Assembly: GCA_021414005.1 (NCBI GenBank)
Contig: JAIOPH010000013.1
Location: forward strand, 62,001 to 126,000
Origin: Chthoniobacter sp.
Lineage (GTDB): Bacteria > Verrucomicrobiota > Verrucomicrobiia > Chthoniobacterales > Chthoniobacteraceae
Direction: 5' to 3'
Length of the DNA: 64,000 bases
In this document: piece by piece, positions 1 through 8,130 of the stretch
Numbering within the stretch: the first letter of the stretch is position 1
How the letters are laid out: each line of letters opens with the position of its first letter
Made by a program: the position numbers and the translations under genes
Notes under the pieces: generated by a model
Database searches by the model: none
Seen by the model: only the letters and a program-made list of their open reading frames with translations
Told to the model about the DNA's origin: nothing

Positions 1-177
1 GCCAACCGCGGCGCGTCCATCCGCGTCCCGCATAGTTTCGTGAACAACGGCTATAAGGGCTACCTCGAAGATCGCCGCCCGAATTCTCAAGGCGATCCGT
101 ACAAGATCGCCGGCCGGATTCTCCAGACCATCCAAACGGTCCCCACGACCAAGGGCGCCGCGAAAAAGAAGAAGTAA
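1..177 (+). CDS. glnII: Glutamine synthetase, type II, C-terminal fragment
   Basis: Only the last 58 codons are in the window; the gene enters from the left edge in frame 1. Glutamine synthetase joins ammonia to glutamate using ATP. The visible part holds the family's C-terminal signature: NRGASIRVP, followed by KGYLEDRRPN and then DPYKIAGRIL, which match the RGAS(I/V)RIP and GY(I/L)EDRRP blocks of eukaryote-like GSII enzymes rather than the GSI C-terminus with its adenylylation site. It ends in a lysine-rich tail. A perfect hairpin terminator follows about 50 bp downstream. The family call is fairly firm; the subtype rests on a short stretch. amtB and glnK at 51.7-53.7 kb serve the same ammonium pathway but are not linked to it. 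Confidence 0.85.
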   Translation, partial: ANRGASIRVPHSFVNNGYKGYLEDRRPNSQGDPYKIAGRILQTIQTVPTTKGAAKKKK

Positions 178-225
178 TCTCTTCGCCGGTCTGCCCTCTG
201 CGGCGCACCGGAGGAACCAATCACC

Positions 226-256
226 AGCGCCGTCCCGCCTCGTGCGGGACGGCGCT
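226..256 (+). terminator. Rho-independent terminator after glutamine synthetase
   Basis: There is a perfect 13-bp inverted repeat, AGCGCCGTCCCGC and GCGGGACGGCGCT, with a 5-nt loop, followed by a T-rich stretch (GTTTGTTTC). It lies about 50 bp after the glutamine synthetase stop codon, as expected for its terminator. It also argues against the long TTG-initiated reading of the next gene, which would begin inside the terminator tail. Confidence 0.85.
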
Positions 257-390
257 GTTTGTTTCAGCGAAGGCCGGGGCGGTTGAGCTTGGGCGAAGCT
301 GCGGAGTTCGCTTTCGCTAGCCGTGCACGGAATTCCCAGCCGGTCCTCCGCCATCGACAGCCGCCGGACCTTCCTGCATTTTCACCTCCC

Positions 391-705
391 GTGAAAAACA
401 GCCCGATCCCCTTTCTCCGTGCGGTCGCGAAGGCGGAGGCAATCTCTTTTCTGCTGCTACTCGGCGTGGCGATGCCGCTGAAGTATCTCGCTGGCTGGCC
501 GCTCGCAGTGAAGATCGTCGGCTCGCTGCACGGTGGGCTGTTTGTGATTTTCTGCGGCGCGCTGCTGCGGACCCTACTCGTCGCGCGCTGGCCAGTGTCG
601 CGGGCGGCATTGATCTTTGTCGCATCGCTGCTGCCCTTCGGGCCGTTCGTGGTAGATGGCCGGATGGCGGCGTATGAGGAGGAGTTCGCTCGGGGTTTGC
701 ACTGA
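391..705 (+). CDS. DUF3817 family small membrane protein
   Basis: This is a small integral membrane protein of about 104 residues from a GTG start at 391. The frame is open further upstream to a TTG at 259, but that would overlap the terminator of the previous gene and add a stretch without family similarity. The core starts with FLRAVAKAEAISFLLLLG and continues with a segment around KYLAGWPLAVKIVGSLHG, the pattern of DUF3817, whose members have about three membrane helices. The hydrophobic segments lie roughly at residues 10-30, 42-62 and 70-90. The biochemical role of the family is unknown. The neighbours give no functional hint. Confidence 0.7.
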   Translation: MKNSPIPFLRAVAKAEAISFLLLLGVAMPLKYLAGWPLAVKIVGSLHGGLFVIFCGALLRTLLVARWPVSRAALIFVASLLPFGPFVVDGRMAAYEEEFARGLH

Positions 706-741
706 CGCCTTTCCCCTGCCAGCCTCGGGGACACATCGCTT

Positions 742-1521
742 ATGAAAAAATCCCCGTCGCTCCTCGTCTCCGCCCTCCTTTTCACCAGCCTGGCTCCCCT
801 CGCACTCGCCGATGTCGGCCTTGGGGCCAAGCCCCTCGACGGCGCGGAGGTCATCATCGACGGCTCGCGGGAGATGCTGGATGCGAAGTGGATTTATTGG
901 GAAGGGCCGGGCTTTAAGTCGGCGATGCCAATCAAATGGAAGATCGTGGACGACCCGGTGGACAAAGGCACGGTGGTGATGACCGATGATCCCGTCGCGG
1001 CGGGCGGGAAGTATGGATCAGCGGACATCGTGACCAAAAAGGCGTATCGCGATTTTCGGCTGCACATCGAGTTTCTCGTGATGAAGCCGCGCGGGAACAG
1101 CGGCGTGTATTTGCAAAACCGCTTCGAAATTCAGGTGCTCGATGGCGACAAGGGACCGCACGGCATGGCGGCGGTGATCAATGAGGCCGCGAATCCGCAT
1201 CCGGAGGCCTACAACGGCGTTGGCAAATGGAACGCCTACGACATCACCTTTCGCGCGGCGCGCTTCGCCGACGGCAAAATGGTGGAGAAGCCGCTCGTCT
1301 CGATCTTTCTCAACGGTCAGAAGATCCACACGAACGTACGCATCAATCAGGTCCACGGCGGTCCGAATTCCGGCCTCGATGGTGGCAATGCCGGAGGCAA
1401 AGGGCTCACCGATGTGCCCGGCGGGCTGAAGCTCCAGTGCGAGGGCCACGACGTGCGCTACCGCCACGCGTGGATCAAGGAGCTCGACCTGGAAAAAGCG
1501 GACACGGATTTCAAGGAGTAG
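742..1521 (+). CDS. Secreted DUF1080 / 3-keto-disaccharide hydrolase domain protein
   Basis: This 259-residue protein has a Sec signal peptide (KK, then a hydrophobic stretch, probable cleavage after LALA near residue 23). The mature part carries the DUF1080 concanavalin-like fold typical of Planctomycetes and Verrucomicrobia. Key blocks are DFRLHIEFLVM, GNSGVYLQNRFEIQVLDG and WNAYDITFRAARF. The fold is used by carbohydrate-processing proteins, including 3-keto-glycoside hydrolases, so a periplasmic or secreted role in sugar degradation is likely. No substrate can be read from the sequence. It precedes a DUF2334 gene on the same strand by about 50 bp, so they may be cotranscribed. Confidence 0.85.
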   Translation: MKKSPSLLVSALLFTSLAPLALADVGLGAKPLDGAEVIIDGSREMLDAKWIYWEGPGFKSAMPIKWKIVDDPVDKGTVVMTDDPVAAGGKYGSADIVTKKAYRDFRLHIEFLVMKPRGNSGVYLQNRFEIQVLDGDKGPHGMAAVINEAANPHPEAYNGVGKWNAYDITFRAARFADGKMVEKPLVSIFLNGQKIHTNVRINQVHGGPNSGLDGGNAGGKGLTDVPGGLKLQCEGHDVRYRHAWIKELDLEKADTDFKE

Positions 1522-1573
1522 GCGGTGTTCCCGTCTCCGCCGAAGCCGCGCATCGGCTTCAAACCCTGACGCC

Positions 1574-2338
1574 ATGCCAGCTCCTGCGTCTCCGGCGAGT
1601 GGGCGGGCGCTCGTCGTTTCGCTGCACGATGTCTCGCCGCGAACGCGCGCGGAATGCGCGGAGATTCTGGCGCAGTTGGCGGAGTCGGGCGTGCCGCGAT
1701 GTTCGCTGCTCGTCATTCCGGATCATCATCGGCGCGGACCTTTTCTCGCCGACGCGGAATGTGCCGCGTGGCTGCGGGCGCAGGCGGCGGCGGGGCACGA
1801 ACTGGTCATGCACGGCTACTACCATCAGCGGGCGCGACGGACGGGTGAAAGCGTGGGCGCGAAGTGGACGACGCGGATTTACACGGCGGACGAAGGCGAA
1901 TTCTACGATCTCGACCGCGCGACGGCGACGACGCTCGTGGAAAAGGCGCGCGCGGATTTTCGCCAGCTCGGGGAGGAGCCGACGGGATTCATCGCGCCGG
2001 CTTGGCTGCTCAGCGCAGAAGCAGAGACGGCACTGCGCACACTGGGCTGCGCTTATACGACGCGGCTCGGGAGCGTGGTGGATTTGGAAACGGCACGCGT
2101 CTGGGCGTCGCAATCGCTGGTCTGGAGCGTGCGTAGCGCGTGGCGGCGGCAGGTGAGCCGCGCGTGGAATGCGCTGCTCTTCCACCGGCTCGCGGCGAAT
2201 CCGCTGCTGCGGATATCCATTCATCCGGTGGATCTCCGGCACCCGCAGATCTGGCGGCAAATCCGCGAACTCGTCACCCGCGCGCGCGCCGACCGCGAGG
2301 CGATGACGTACCACGAGTGGGTCCGCGGCAGCCGATGA
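1574..2338 (+). CDS. DUF2334 polysaccharide deacetylase-like protein
   Basis: This 254-residue protein without signal peptide starts its domain with ALVVSLHDVSPRTRAECAEI, the DUF2334 opening in which the Asp after His is a metal-site candidate. It is followed by a SLLVIPDHH block and by GHELVMHGYYHQ, the His-containing second motif of NodB-like deacetylases. FIAPAWLLS matches the later (F)xAPxW block. The last motif, ISIHPVDLRHP, supplies another His. DUF2334 proteins belong to the carbohydrate esterase 4-like superfamily and act on unknown acetylated sugars. All the expected metal-binding positions look present. It ends just before the convergent leuA. Confidence 0.85.
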   Translation: MPAPASPASGRALVVSLHDVSPRTRAECAEILAQLAESGVPRCSLLVIPDHHRRGPFLADAECAAWLRAQAAAGHELVMHGYYHQRARRTGESVGAKWTTRIYTADEGEFYDLDRATATTLVEKARADFRQLGEEPTGFIAPAWLLSAEAETALRTLGCAYTTRLGSVVDLETARVWASQSLVWSVRSAWRRQVSRAWNALLFHRLAANPLLRISIHPVDLRHPQIWRQIRELVTRARADREAMTYHEWVRGSR

Positions 2339-2347
2339 CGCCGGCGG

Positions 2348-4078
2348 CTACGGCGGCGTGGCGCGGTTGACTGCGCTGAGCACCGCTTTGATCGGCGCGA
2401 GTTCGATGTTCGTGTCCACGCCGGCACCCCATTTGGTTTTACCGTCGGGGAGGCGAATCTGGATGTAGGCGATGGCGCTGGCCTCGGTGCCGGAACTGAG
2501 CGCGTGCTGTTTGAAATCGGCGATCTCAAAACGCCGCGCACCACTTTCATGCAGCGCATGGACGAACGCCGCGATGGGGCCGTTGCCCGTGCCGGTGAGC
2601 GCCACCTCGGCCCCGTCGCGACACGCGGAGGCGCGGCAGGAGAAGACGCCCGCCGTGCCGTCGGCGTGAAAGTGGACGAGCTGCCACGGCGCGGCGCGCT
2701 CGATGTATTCGCGCCAGAACATCGCCTTCAGCTCGGCCCCGCTGACCTCGCGGCCGAGGCGGTCCACGGCGTCGTTGGCGAGCGGGCCGAACTCGCGCTG
2801 GAGATCCTTCGGCAACTCAATGCCGAACTCGCTTTCGAGCAGATACGCCACGCCGCCTTTCCCGCTCTGGCTGTTCACGCGGATGACCTCGCGATACTCC
2901 CGGCCGAGGTCGCGCGGGTCGATGGTCAGGTACGGCACGTCCCAGTATTTCTGCTCTCCCGCGGCCCATTCCGTCATCCCCTCCTTGATCGCGTGCGCTG
3001 ATTCCGTGCGGCAAATCGCCACGGTTTTCTCCCACTCGGCGAGCCCCTTTTTGATCGCGTCCTGATGCGACCCGGAGAACGCCGTGAAGACCAGCTCGCC
3101 CGCGTAGGGTTGCCGCGCCGGCACGGTCATGCCGGTGCAGCGTTCGTAGATTTGCACGAGGTCGTTTAGCCGCGAAAAATCGAGGTTCGGCGCGATGCCG
3201 TGCATGAAGCAGTTCATGGCCACGATCACGATGTCGAGGTTGCCGGTGCGCTCGCCGTTGCCAAAGAGCGTGCCCTCCACGCGCTCGGCGCCGGCGAGCA
3301 GGCCCAGCTCGGTGGCGGCGACGCCGGTGCCGCGGTCGTTGTGCGTGTGCAGGCTGATGGTGACGGATTCGCGATTCTTCAAATTGCGGCTCATCCACTC
3401 AATCTGATCGGCGTACACATTCGGCATCGCCACCTCCACGGTGTCGGGCAGGTTCAGGATCATCTTCCGCTCCGGCGTCGGCTGCCACACGTCCATCACG
3501 GCTTCGGAAATCTCCTTCGCAAACTCGACCTCGGTTGCGGAGAAACTCTCCGGCGAATACTGCAGCCGCACGTCCGTGCCCGCGAGGCGCGGCAGGCGGT
3601 CCTTGATCCATTGCGCGCCCTGGACGGCGATCGCCACGATCTCGGCTTTCGTTTTGCCAAAGACCACGCGGCGCTGCGCGGGCGACGTGGAGTTGTAAAG
3701 GTGGATGATCACGCGCTTCGCCCCGATGAGCGATTGCACGGTCTTCTCGATCAAATCCTCTCGGGCCTGCACGAGGCACTGGATGGTCACGTCGTCCGGG
3801 ATGCGGCCCTCCTCGATCAGCCGGCGGTTGAACTCAAACTCGGTGTTCGAGGCCGACGGAAAGCCGACTTCGATTTCCTTGAAACCGCAGCGCACCAGCG
3901 CGTCGAACAGCTCGAGTTTTTGCGAGACGTTCATCGGCACGGCGAGCGCCTGGTTGCCATCGCGCAGATCGACTGAGCACCAAATCGGCGCGCGGGTCAG
4001 CGTGCGGCCCGGCCATTGCCGGTCGGGCAGGTGGATCGGCGGAAAGGCGCGATATTTCGTGGATGGGTTGGAAAACAT
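2348..4078 (-). CDS. leuA: 2-isopropylmalate synthase
   Basis: LeuA condenses acetyl-CoA with 2-oxoisovalerate in the first committed step of leucine synthesis. The 576-residue length and N-terminus (residues 1-35, with LPDRQWPGRTLTRAPIWCS) match the longer, type 2 form found in actinobacteria and yeast. The HMGL-like TIM barrel begins with VDLRDGNQAL (around residues 37-45), carries IEVGFPSAS, and has the metal-binding SLHTHNDRGTG near residue 243. The C-terminal third is the LeuA allosteric dimer domain, where leucine normally binds. The gene is convergent with the DUF2334 gene (9 bp apart). Its 5' region contains a large hairpin with a T-tract and a short leucine-rich reading frame, suggesting attenuation. 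Confidence 0.95.
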   Translation of the reverse strand: MFSNPSTKYRAFPPIHLPDRQWPGRTLTRAPIWCSVDLRDGNQALAVPMNVSQKLELFDALVRCGFKEIEVGFPSASNTEFEFNRRLIEEGRIPDDVTIQCLVQAREDLIEKTVQSLIGAKRVIIHLYNSTSPAQRRVVFGKTKAEIVAIAVQGAQWIKDRLPRLAGTDVRLQYSPESFSATEVEFAKEISEAVMDVWQPTPERKMILNLPDTVEVAMPNVYADQIEWMSRNLKNRESVTISLHTHNDRGTGVAATELGLLAGAERVEGTLFGNGERTGNLDIVIVAMNCFMHGIAPNLDFSRLNDLVQIYERCTGMTVPARQPYAGELVFTAFSGSHQDAIKKGLAEWEKTVAICRTESAHAIKEGMTEWAAGEQKYWDVPYLTIDPRDLGREYREVIRVNSQSGKGGVAYLLESEFGIELPKDLQREFGPLANDAVDRLGREVSGAELKAMFWREYIERAAPWQLVHFHADGTAGVFSCRASACRDGAEVALTGTGNGPIAAFVHALHESGARRFEIADFKQHALSSGTEASAIAYIQIRLPDGKTKWGAGVDTNIELAPIKAVLSAVNRATPP

Positions 4079-4151
4079 GAGGTGGAAAGAAAAGGGCGGG
4101 ACTTTCGGGAGGCCAGCCTGCGCTTCCGCCCGAAGCAGCGCGAGCCGACAG

Positions 4152-4235
4152 TTACGCGAGAAAAGCTCCGCGAGCCGGGCGCGGAAAAGCGCGCCCGGAG
4201 ATTTCGCGGAGCGGCGTAAGTCGAAGGTGCAGCAT
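4152..4235 (-). other. Possible leucine-rich leader peptide upstream of leuA
   Basis: A short minus-strand frame can start at ATG 4235 (or 4241) and reads MLHLRLTPLREISG, with four leucines in the first nine codons. It continues through the hairpin and stops right after the T-tract. Position and composition resemble a ribosome-sensing leader for leucine, but there is no clear ribosome binding site and the leucine codons are not consecutive. This is inference only. Confidence 0.25.
4165..4212 (-). terminator. leuA: Hairpin plus T-tract in the leuA leader (possible attenuator)
   Basis: Two nested perfect 9-bp stems are seen: an outer one, GCTCCGCGA with TCGCGGAGC, and an inner one, CCGGGCGCG with CGCGCCCGG, closing a GAAAAG loop on the + strand. 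On the minus strand the structure is followed by TTTTCTCG, as in an intrinsic terminator. It sits about 90 nt upstream of the leuA start, inside the 5' leader, so it would stop leuA transcription before the coding region unless regulated. Confidence 0.6.
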
Positions 4236-4326
4236 GTGCATCACGGCGGCGACGCTAGCGGGACGAGCGGGAAAAGCAACCGCACGCGCGCTTGTCACCC
4301 GCCGCATTCGTCCGCATTTTCGCGGG

Positions 4327-6648
4327 ATGCGCCGTGTGCTTATTCTCCTCCTCGCGCTGCTCCTCGCCACACTGCTCGGCGCGGGCTGGTATGCCTACGA
4401 CAAGGGCTTCACGCGCAAATGGCGCACGCTGGTCACCGACGAGTTTCGGAAGCGCGGCGTCGAGCTGAAACTCGGTCGGCTGACCCTCGATCCGCGGCGC
4501 GGCCTCGTGGCGAAGGACGTCCGCGTTTTTGAAACCGACGAACGCCAGCGCACCGTCGCCTTCATTGATGAAATGGTGATCGAGGTGAACTACGCAAACG
4601 TCATCCGCGGCAAGACGTTCCTCGACGCGCTCGATCTGCGCGACGCCCGCCTCTCGCTCCCACTCGATCCGGCGAAGCCGCGCGGCCCGCGCCTCGAGAT
4701 CGCCCGGCTCAATGCCCACCTTTTTCTCCCGCCACAGCAAATCTATCTGGCCAGCGCCGACGCCGAGGTCGCGGGCGTGCGCGTGCAGGCCAGCGGACGG
4801 CTCATCAACCCGCAGGCTTTTCATCCGCAGGGCGATCCGAAGAGCCTCACGCTTGTCAGCATGATCGAGCGGATCGTCGCGGAAATCGCCGCGCTGAAGT
4901 TCGAAGCGGAGCCGCCCACGCTGAGCGTCAGCTTCAGCGGCGATCTCGCCGACGCGCGCCGCGTGGCGGTGTCCACCACGCTGTGGGGCGAAAAAATTCG
5001 CCGCAAAAACTACCTGCTGCAAAGCCTGTATGTGGCGGCAGATTTCCGCGACGGCACGCTCGACCTTCGCGAGCTGGTCGCGCACGACGAAGGCGGCGAA
5101 CTGCGCGTGACCGGGCTCCTGCAGCCGGAGGAAAAAACGGGCGCGCTGAACCTGCGCTCGACCCTCGACACACCCGCGCTGCTCCGCGCGTTGGAGTTAC
5201 TGCCGGGGTTCGATGACATCGTTTTTTACACGCCTCCGACGATCGACGCGCGGGTGGAGTTGCGGCTCGGCGCCGAGCCCTCGGTTCACGCTTTCGGGCA
5301 CGCCGCGCTCGGCAAATTCGCGATTAAGTCTTCCGTCTGGGAAAGTGCGAGCGCGGATTTTTCGTGGGACGGCCCGCGCTGGATGCTGCGCGATGTCCGC
5401 GTCGCGCACCGCTCCGGAACGCTCGGCGGCGACGTGCAGGTGCTCCCCGGCGACTTTCGCGCGCGGCTCACCCGCGCCAGCATCAATCCCCGCGCGCTGC
5501 GCCCGCTGCTCGCCGGCCCGGTGGCCGACGCGCTCGGGCAGTGCGAGTTTTCGCAACCACCGGAACTCACGCTCGACGCGCACGGCACCGCGCCCACGCT
5601 CGAAGCGGTGGTCCTCCACGGCGAACTCCGCGTGCCCGGCTCCGCGAGCTTCCGCGGCGTGGCGGCCACGGCGGCGAGCGCCACCGTGCATTACGAAAAC
5701 CGCGTGCTCTCCTTCGCGCCCTTCTACGTGCGCCGCGTGGAGGGCGGCGGCGGCGGCGGATTATTTTTCGACTTCCGCCGCGACGAAGTCCGCTTCGACA
5801 AAATCCGGGCCAACGTGAACCCGCCCGAGGTCATGCTGTGGATCGAACCGAAGCTCGTCAAAGACGTGCAGCCCTACCGCTTCCCCAAGCAGCCGCCAAA
5901 CGTCTTCATTGATGGCCTCGTCCACGCGAAAGGCGGCAAGACCACGCGCCTCGCCATCGACGTGAAAGCGCCCGGTGGCATGGACTACACCTTTCTGAAA
6001 AAGAACCTCAGCTTTCCGCAGCTCAGTGGAAAGCTGCTCTTCACGCCGGATCACTTGCGCATCTCGGAGCTGAGTGGGGCGCTCTTCGGCGGCACGGTGC
6101 GCGGCGACGCGGAGATCTCGCTGGCGAAAAACCGGCCCGGCCACAGCGCGCACCTTGCCCTCGAAAATGTGGACTTCGCCAGCCTCACGAAGACGTTTTT
6201 CAACTACGACGACTCGCAAGGCCTGCTCAATCTGACCTACGATTTCACCGGTCGCGGCGACGACGCCCGCACCATGCAGGGCCGCGGCGATGTCGCGGTC
6301 ACCGACGGCAATATCTTCGCCATTCCGTTTCTCGGCCCGCTCTCCGGCGTGCTCAATGGCATCGTACCTGGCATGGGCAAAGACGTGGCGCGGAAAGGCA
6401 CCGCGACGTGTGTCATCAAGGACGGCGTGCTCGCGACCGACGACCTCGTGGTGCAGGGCAAAGGCTTCAGCATGCTCGGACACGGGCAGCTCTTTTTCCT
6501 CGATGATCGGATGGATTTCACCATGCGGATCAACGCGCAGGGTCTGCCGGGCGTGCTGCTTTTTCCGGTGAGCAAACTTTTCGAATACACCGCCGACGAC
6601 AAGCTCTCGAATCCCGTCTGGCGGCCGAAGATCGTGCCAAAACTCTGA
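4327..6648 (+). CDS. AsmA-like envelope protein (DUF3971/AsmA C-terminal type)
   Basis: This protein of about 773 residues starts at ATG 4327, directly before the membrane anchor MRRVLILLLALLLATLLGAG; the frame upstream adds an Arg-rich segment that looks untranslated. After the N-terminal helix comes a long beta-rich region of the kind found in AsmA/TamB/YhdP proteins, which form periplasmic bridges for lipid movement between membranes. Near the C-terminus, GRGDVAVTDGNIFAIPFLGPLSG and a segment with MDFTMRINAQGLPGVLLFPVSKLFEY resemble the AsmA-like C-terminal domain. It converges on a second AsmA-like gene (14 bp between stops). The exact lipid role is inferred from the family. Confidence 0.75.
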   Translation: MRRVLILLLALLLATLLGAGWYAYDKGFTRKWRTLVTDEFRKRGVELKLGRLTLDPRRGLVAKDVRVFETDERQRTVAFIDEMVIEVNYANVIRGKTFLDALDLRDARLSLPLDPAKPRGPRLEIARLNAHLFLPPQQIYLASADAEVAGVRVQASGRLINPQAFHPQGDPKSLTLVSMIERIVAEIAALKFEAEPPTLSVSFSGDLADARRVAVSTTLWGEKIRRKNYLLQSLYVAADFRDGTLDLRELVAHDEGGELRVTGLLQPEEKTGALNLRSTLDTPALLRALELLPGFDDIVFYTPPTIDARVELRLGAEPSVHAFGHAALGKFAIKSSVWESASADFSWDGPRWMLRDVRVAHRSGTLGGDVQVLPGDFRARLTRASINPRALRPLLAGPVADALGQCEFSQPPELTLDAHGTAPTLEAVVLHGELRVPGSASFRGVAATAASATVHYENRVLSFAPFYVRRVEGGGGGGLFFDFRRDEVRFDKIRANVNPPEVMLWIEPKLVKDVQPYRFPKQPPNVFIDGLVHAKGGKTTRLAIDVKAPGGMDYTFLKKNLSFPQLSGKLLFTPDHLRISELSGALFGGTVRGDAEISLAKNRPGHSAHLALENVDFASLTKTFFNYDDSQGLLNLTYDFTGRGDDARTMQGRGDVAVTDGNIFAIPFLGPLSGVLNGIVPGMGKDVARKGTATCVIKDGVLATDDLVVQGKGFSMLGHGQLFFLDDRMDFTMRINAQGLPGVLLFPVSKLFEYTADDKLSNPVWRPKIVPKL

Positions 6649-6662
6649 GCCGCGGGTCCGGC

Positions 6663-8081
6663 CTATTTTCCGCCCGGAAGGAACCCGTCGGGCACGATTT
6701 TCGGGAGCAGTTTGAGGCCTTCGTTGAGCAGATCCGTGCCGGTCTTAACGGGTTCTTTCACGACGTTGTTGACGGTGTCCGCGACGGCTTCGCCGAGCGC
6801 TTTGCTGAGCCGGGCGGTGAGGTCCTCGTTGGGCTTGTTTAGCGGGCCGGTGAGGCGCATGGAGGTCCAGACGTAGCCGTCGTGGGAATCCATGAACACC
6901 TTCTCCCGCGAGCCGGGGATGAAGGCGAGACTGGTGGGCGTAATCCCGACCTGGAAAGTGCCGTCGATCAGGGAATTCAGGATCGTGAAATCGCCGGTGA
7001 TGCGGATGAGCCCTTCGGATTCGGCGAAAAATTTCGTGACGCGCAGCGTCGGGCCGTCCTGCCGGAAATTCGCCGAGACGCGGCTGAGCGTGAGCCGGCG
7101 AAACTGCTGTGTGCCGGTGAAGATCGCGATCTTGTCGAGCACCGGGAGCGCGGTGAGTTCGCCGCGCGCGACGCTGAGCGAGCCGGCGATTTCCGGCCCG
7201 GCGGCGGGCAGCGGGAGCGGGCCGCGAATGGTCAGGTCGCCGGAGAGCTGGCCCTTCAGCCGCACGCGCCAGTCTTCGGAGAGGAAAGGCGTGAGATCCA
7301 CTTCCTTGATCGCCACTTGCAGATCGATGCGCTCGGCGAAGTTGATTTCGCCCGTGGCTTTCACCGAACCGAGGCCGCCCTGGCGAAACTCGGCGTTGTT
7401 CACGAAGAGCGACGGCTCGCGATAGCGCAGCGCGAGCGCCTGCACGTCGAGTTCGGGCAGGCCGGTTTGCGCGATCTTGCCGCCCTGGCCGGCGATCTTC
7501 CACGCGGTGCCGTCCGGCGTGGCGGTGACCACGGTGTTGCGCACGGTACCGCCGGCCCATGTGAGATTGGTGTCGCGGACGATGGCCGTGCCGATCTCGA
7601 CGCGATTGGGCAGCCATCCGCCGGAAGACGGGGCGGCGGCCGGCGCGGCCACCACGGCGGGCGTCTCCCTCCGCTCGGCGCGCGGCGCGGTGAGGTCGAG
7701 ATTCAGCCGCTGCACCTCCACCTGTTCGACCTGCCACACTTTGTCAAAAAACCGCCGCAGGCTGATCTCCGCGCGCAATTGGTCGAGCGAGAGCGCGCCG
7801 AACGCCGCCTCCGGGGTGCCCTGCGCCTTCACGTTCTCGGTGAAAATGTTCGCGCCGGTAAAGTGCAGCGGGGCGATTTCACATTCCGCGTGCAGCGGCG
7901 CACCCGCATTCACAGCGAGGAATTTCCGAAAGCTGTCGCTGTGCAGATACGAGTTGATCGCCGCTTTCGCCACGAAGTAGCCGATGATCGCGAGCACGAA
8001 CAGCGTGGGCGCGGCCCAAAGGGCGAAGCGTTTCCAGCGGCCGGAAGTGGGCGCCGTGCGGCGGCGTGTGGGTCGGGGCAT
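6663..8081 (-). CDS. AsmA-like membrane-anchored protein
   Basis: This protein of about 472 residues has an Arg/Thr-rich cytoplasmic tip, one membrane helix (FALWAAPTLFVLAIIGYFVA) and a periplasmic beta-rich domain. The start at 8081 (MPRPTRRR) is preferred; an ATG at 8090 adds only three residues. The region with GSLSVARGELTALPVLDKIAIFTGTQ followed by FRRLTLSRVSANF is typical of AsmA/DUF748-like proteins. The C-terminus is Pro/Gly-rich. It is convergent with another AsmA-like gene and divergent from an ABC transporter gene 49 bp away, so this pair plus transporter may form one envelope module. Its function is inferred from fold class only. Confidence 0.65.
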   Translation of the reverse strand: MPRPTRRRTAPTSGRWKRFALWAAPTLFVLAIIGYFVAKAAINSYLHSDSFRKFLAVNAGAPLHAECEIAPLHFTGANIFTENVKAQGTPEAAFGALSLDQLRAEISLRRFFDKVWQVEQVEVQRLNLDLTAPRAERRETPAVVAAPAAAPSSGGWLPNRVEIGTAIVRDTNLTWAGGTVRNTVVTATPDGTAWKIAGQGGKIAQTGLPELDVQALALRYREPSLFVNNAEFRQGGLGSVKATGEINFAERIDLQVAIKEVDLTPFLSEDWRVRLKGQLSGDLTIRGPLPLPAAGPEIAGSLSVARGELTALPVLDKIAIFTGTQQFRRLTLSRVSANFRQDGPTLRVTKFFAESEGLIRITGDFTILNSLIDGTFQVGITPTSLAFIPGSREKVFMDSHDGYVWTSMRLTGPLNKPNEDLTARLSKALGEAVADTVNNVVKEPVKTGTDLLNEGLKLLPKIVPDGFLPGGK

Positions 8082-8130
8082 GCACCACATTTACAACTGA
8101 CAAAGCCGCGTCAATGCCCAACGCTCCGGG

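Noticed and set aside
259..390. TTG-initiated N-terminal extension of the DUF3817 protein
   Set aside because: It starts inside the glutamine synthetase terminator and has no family similarity.
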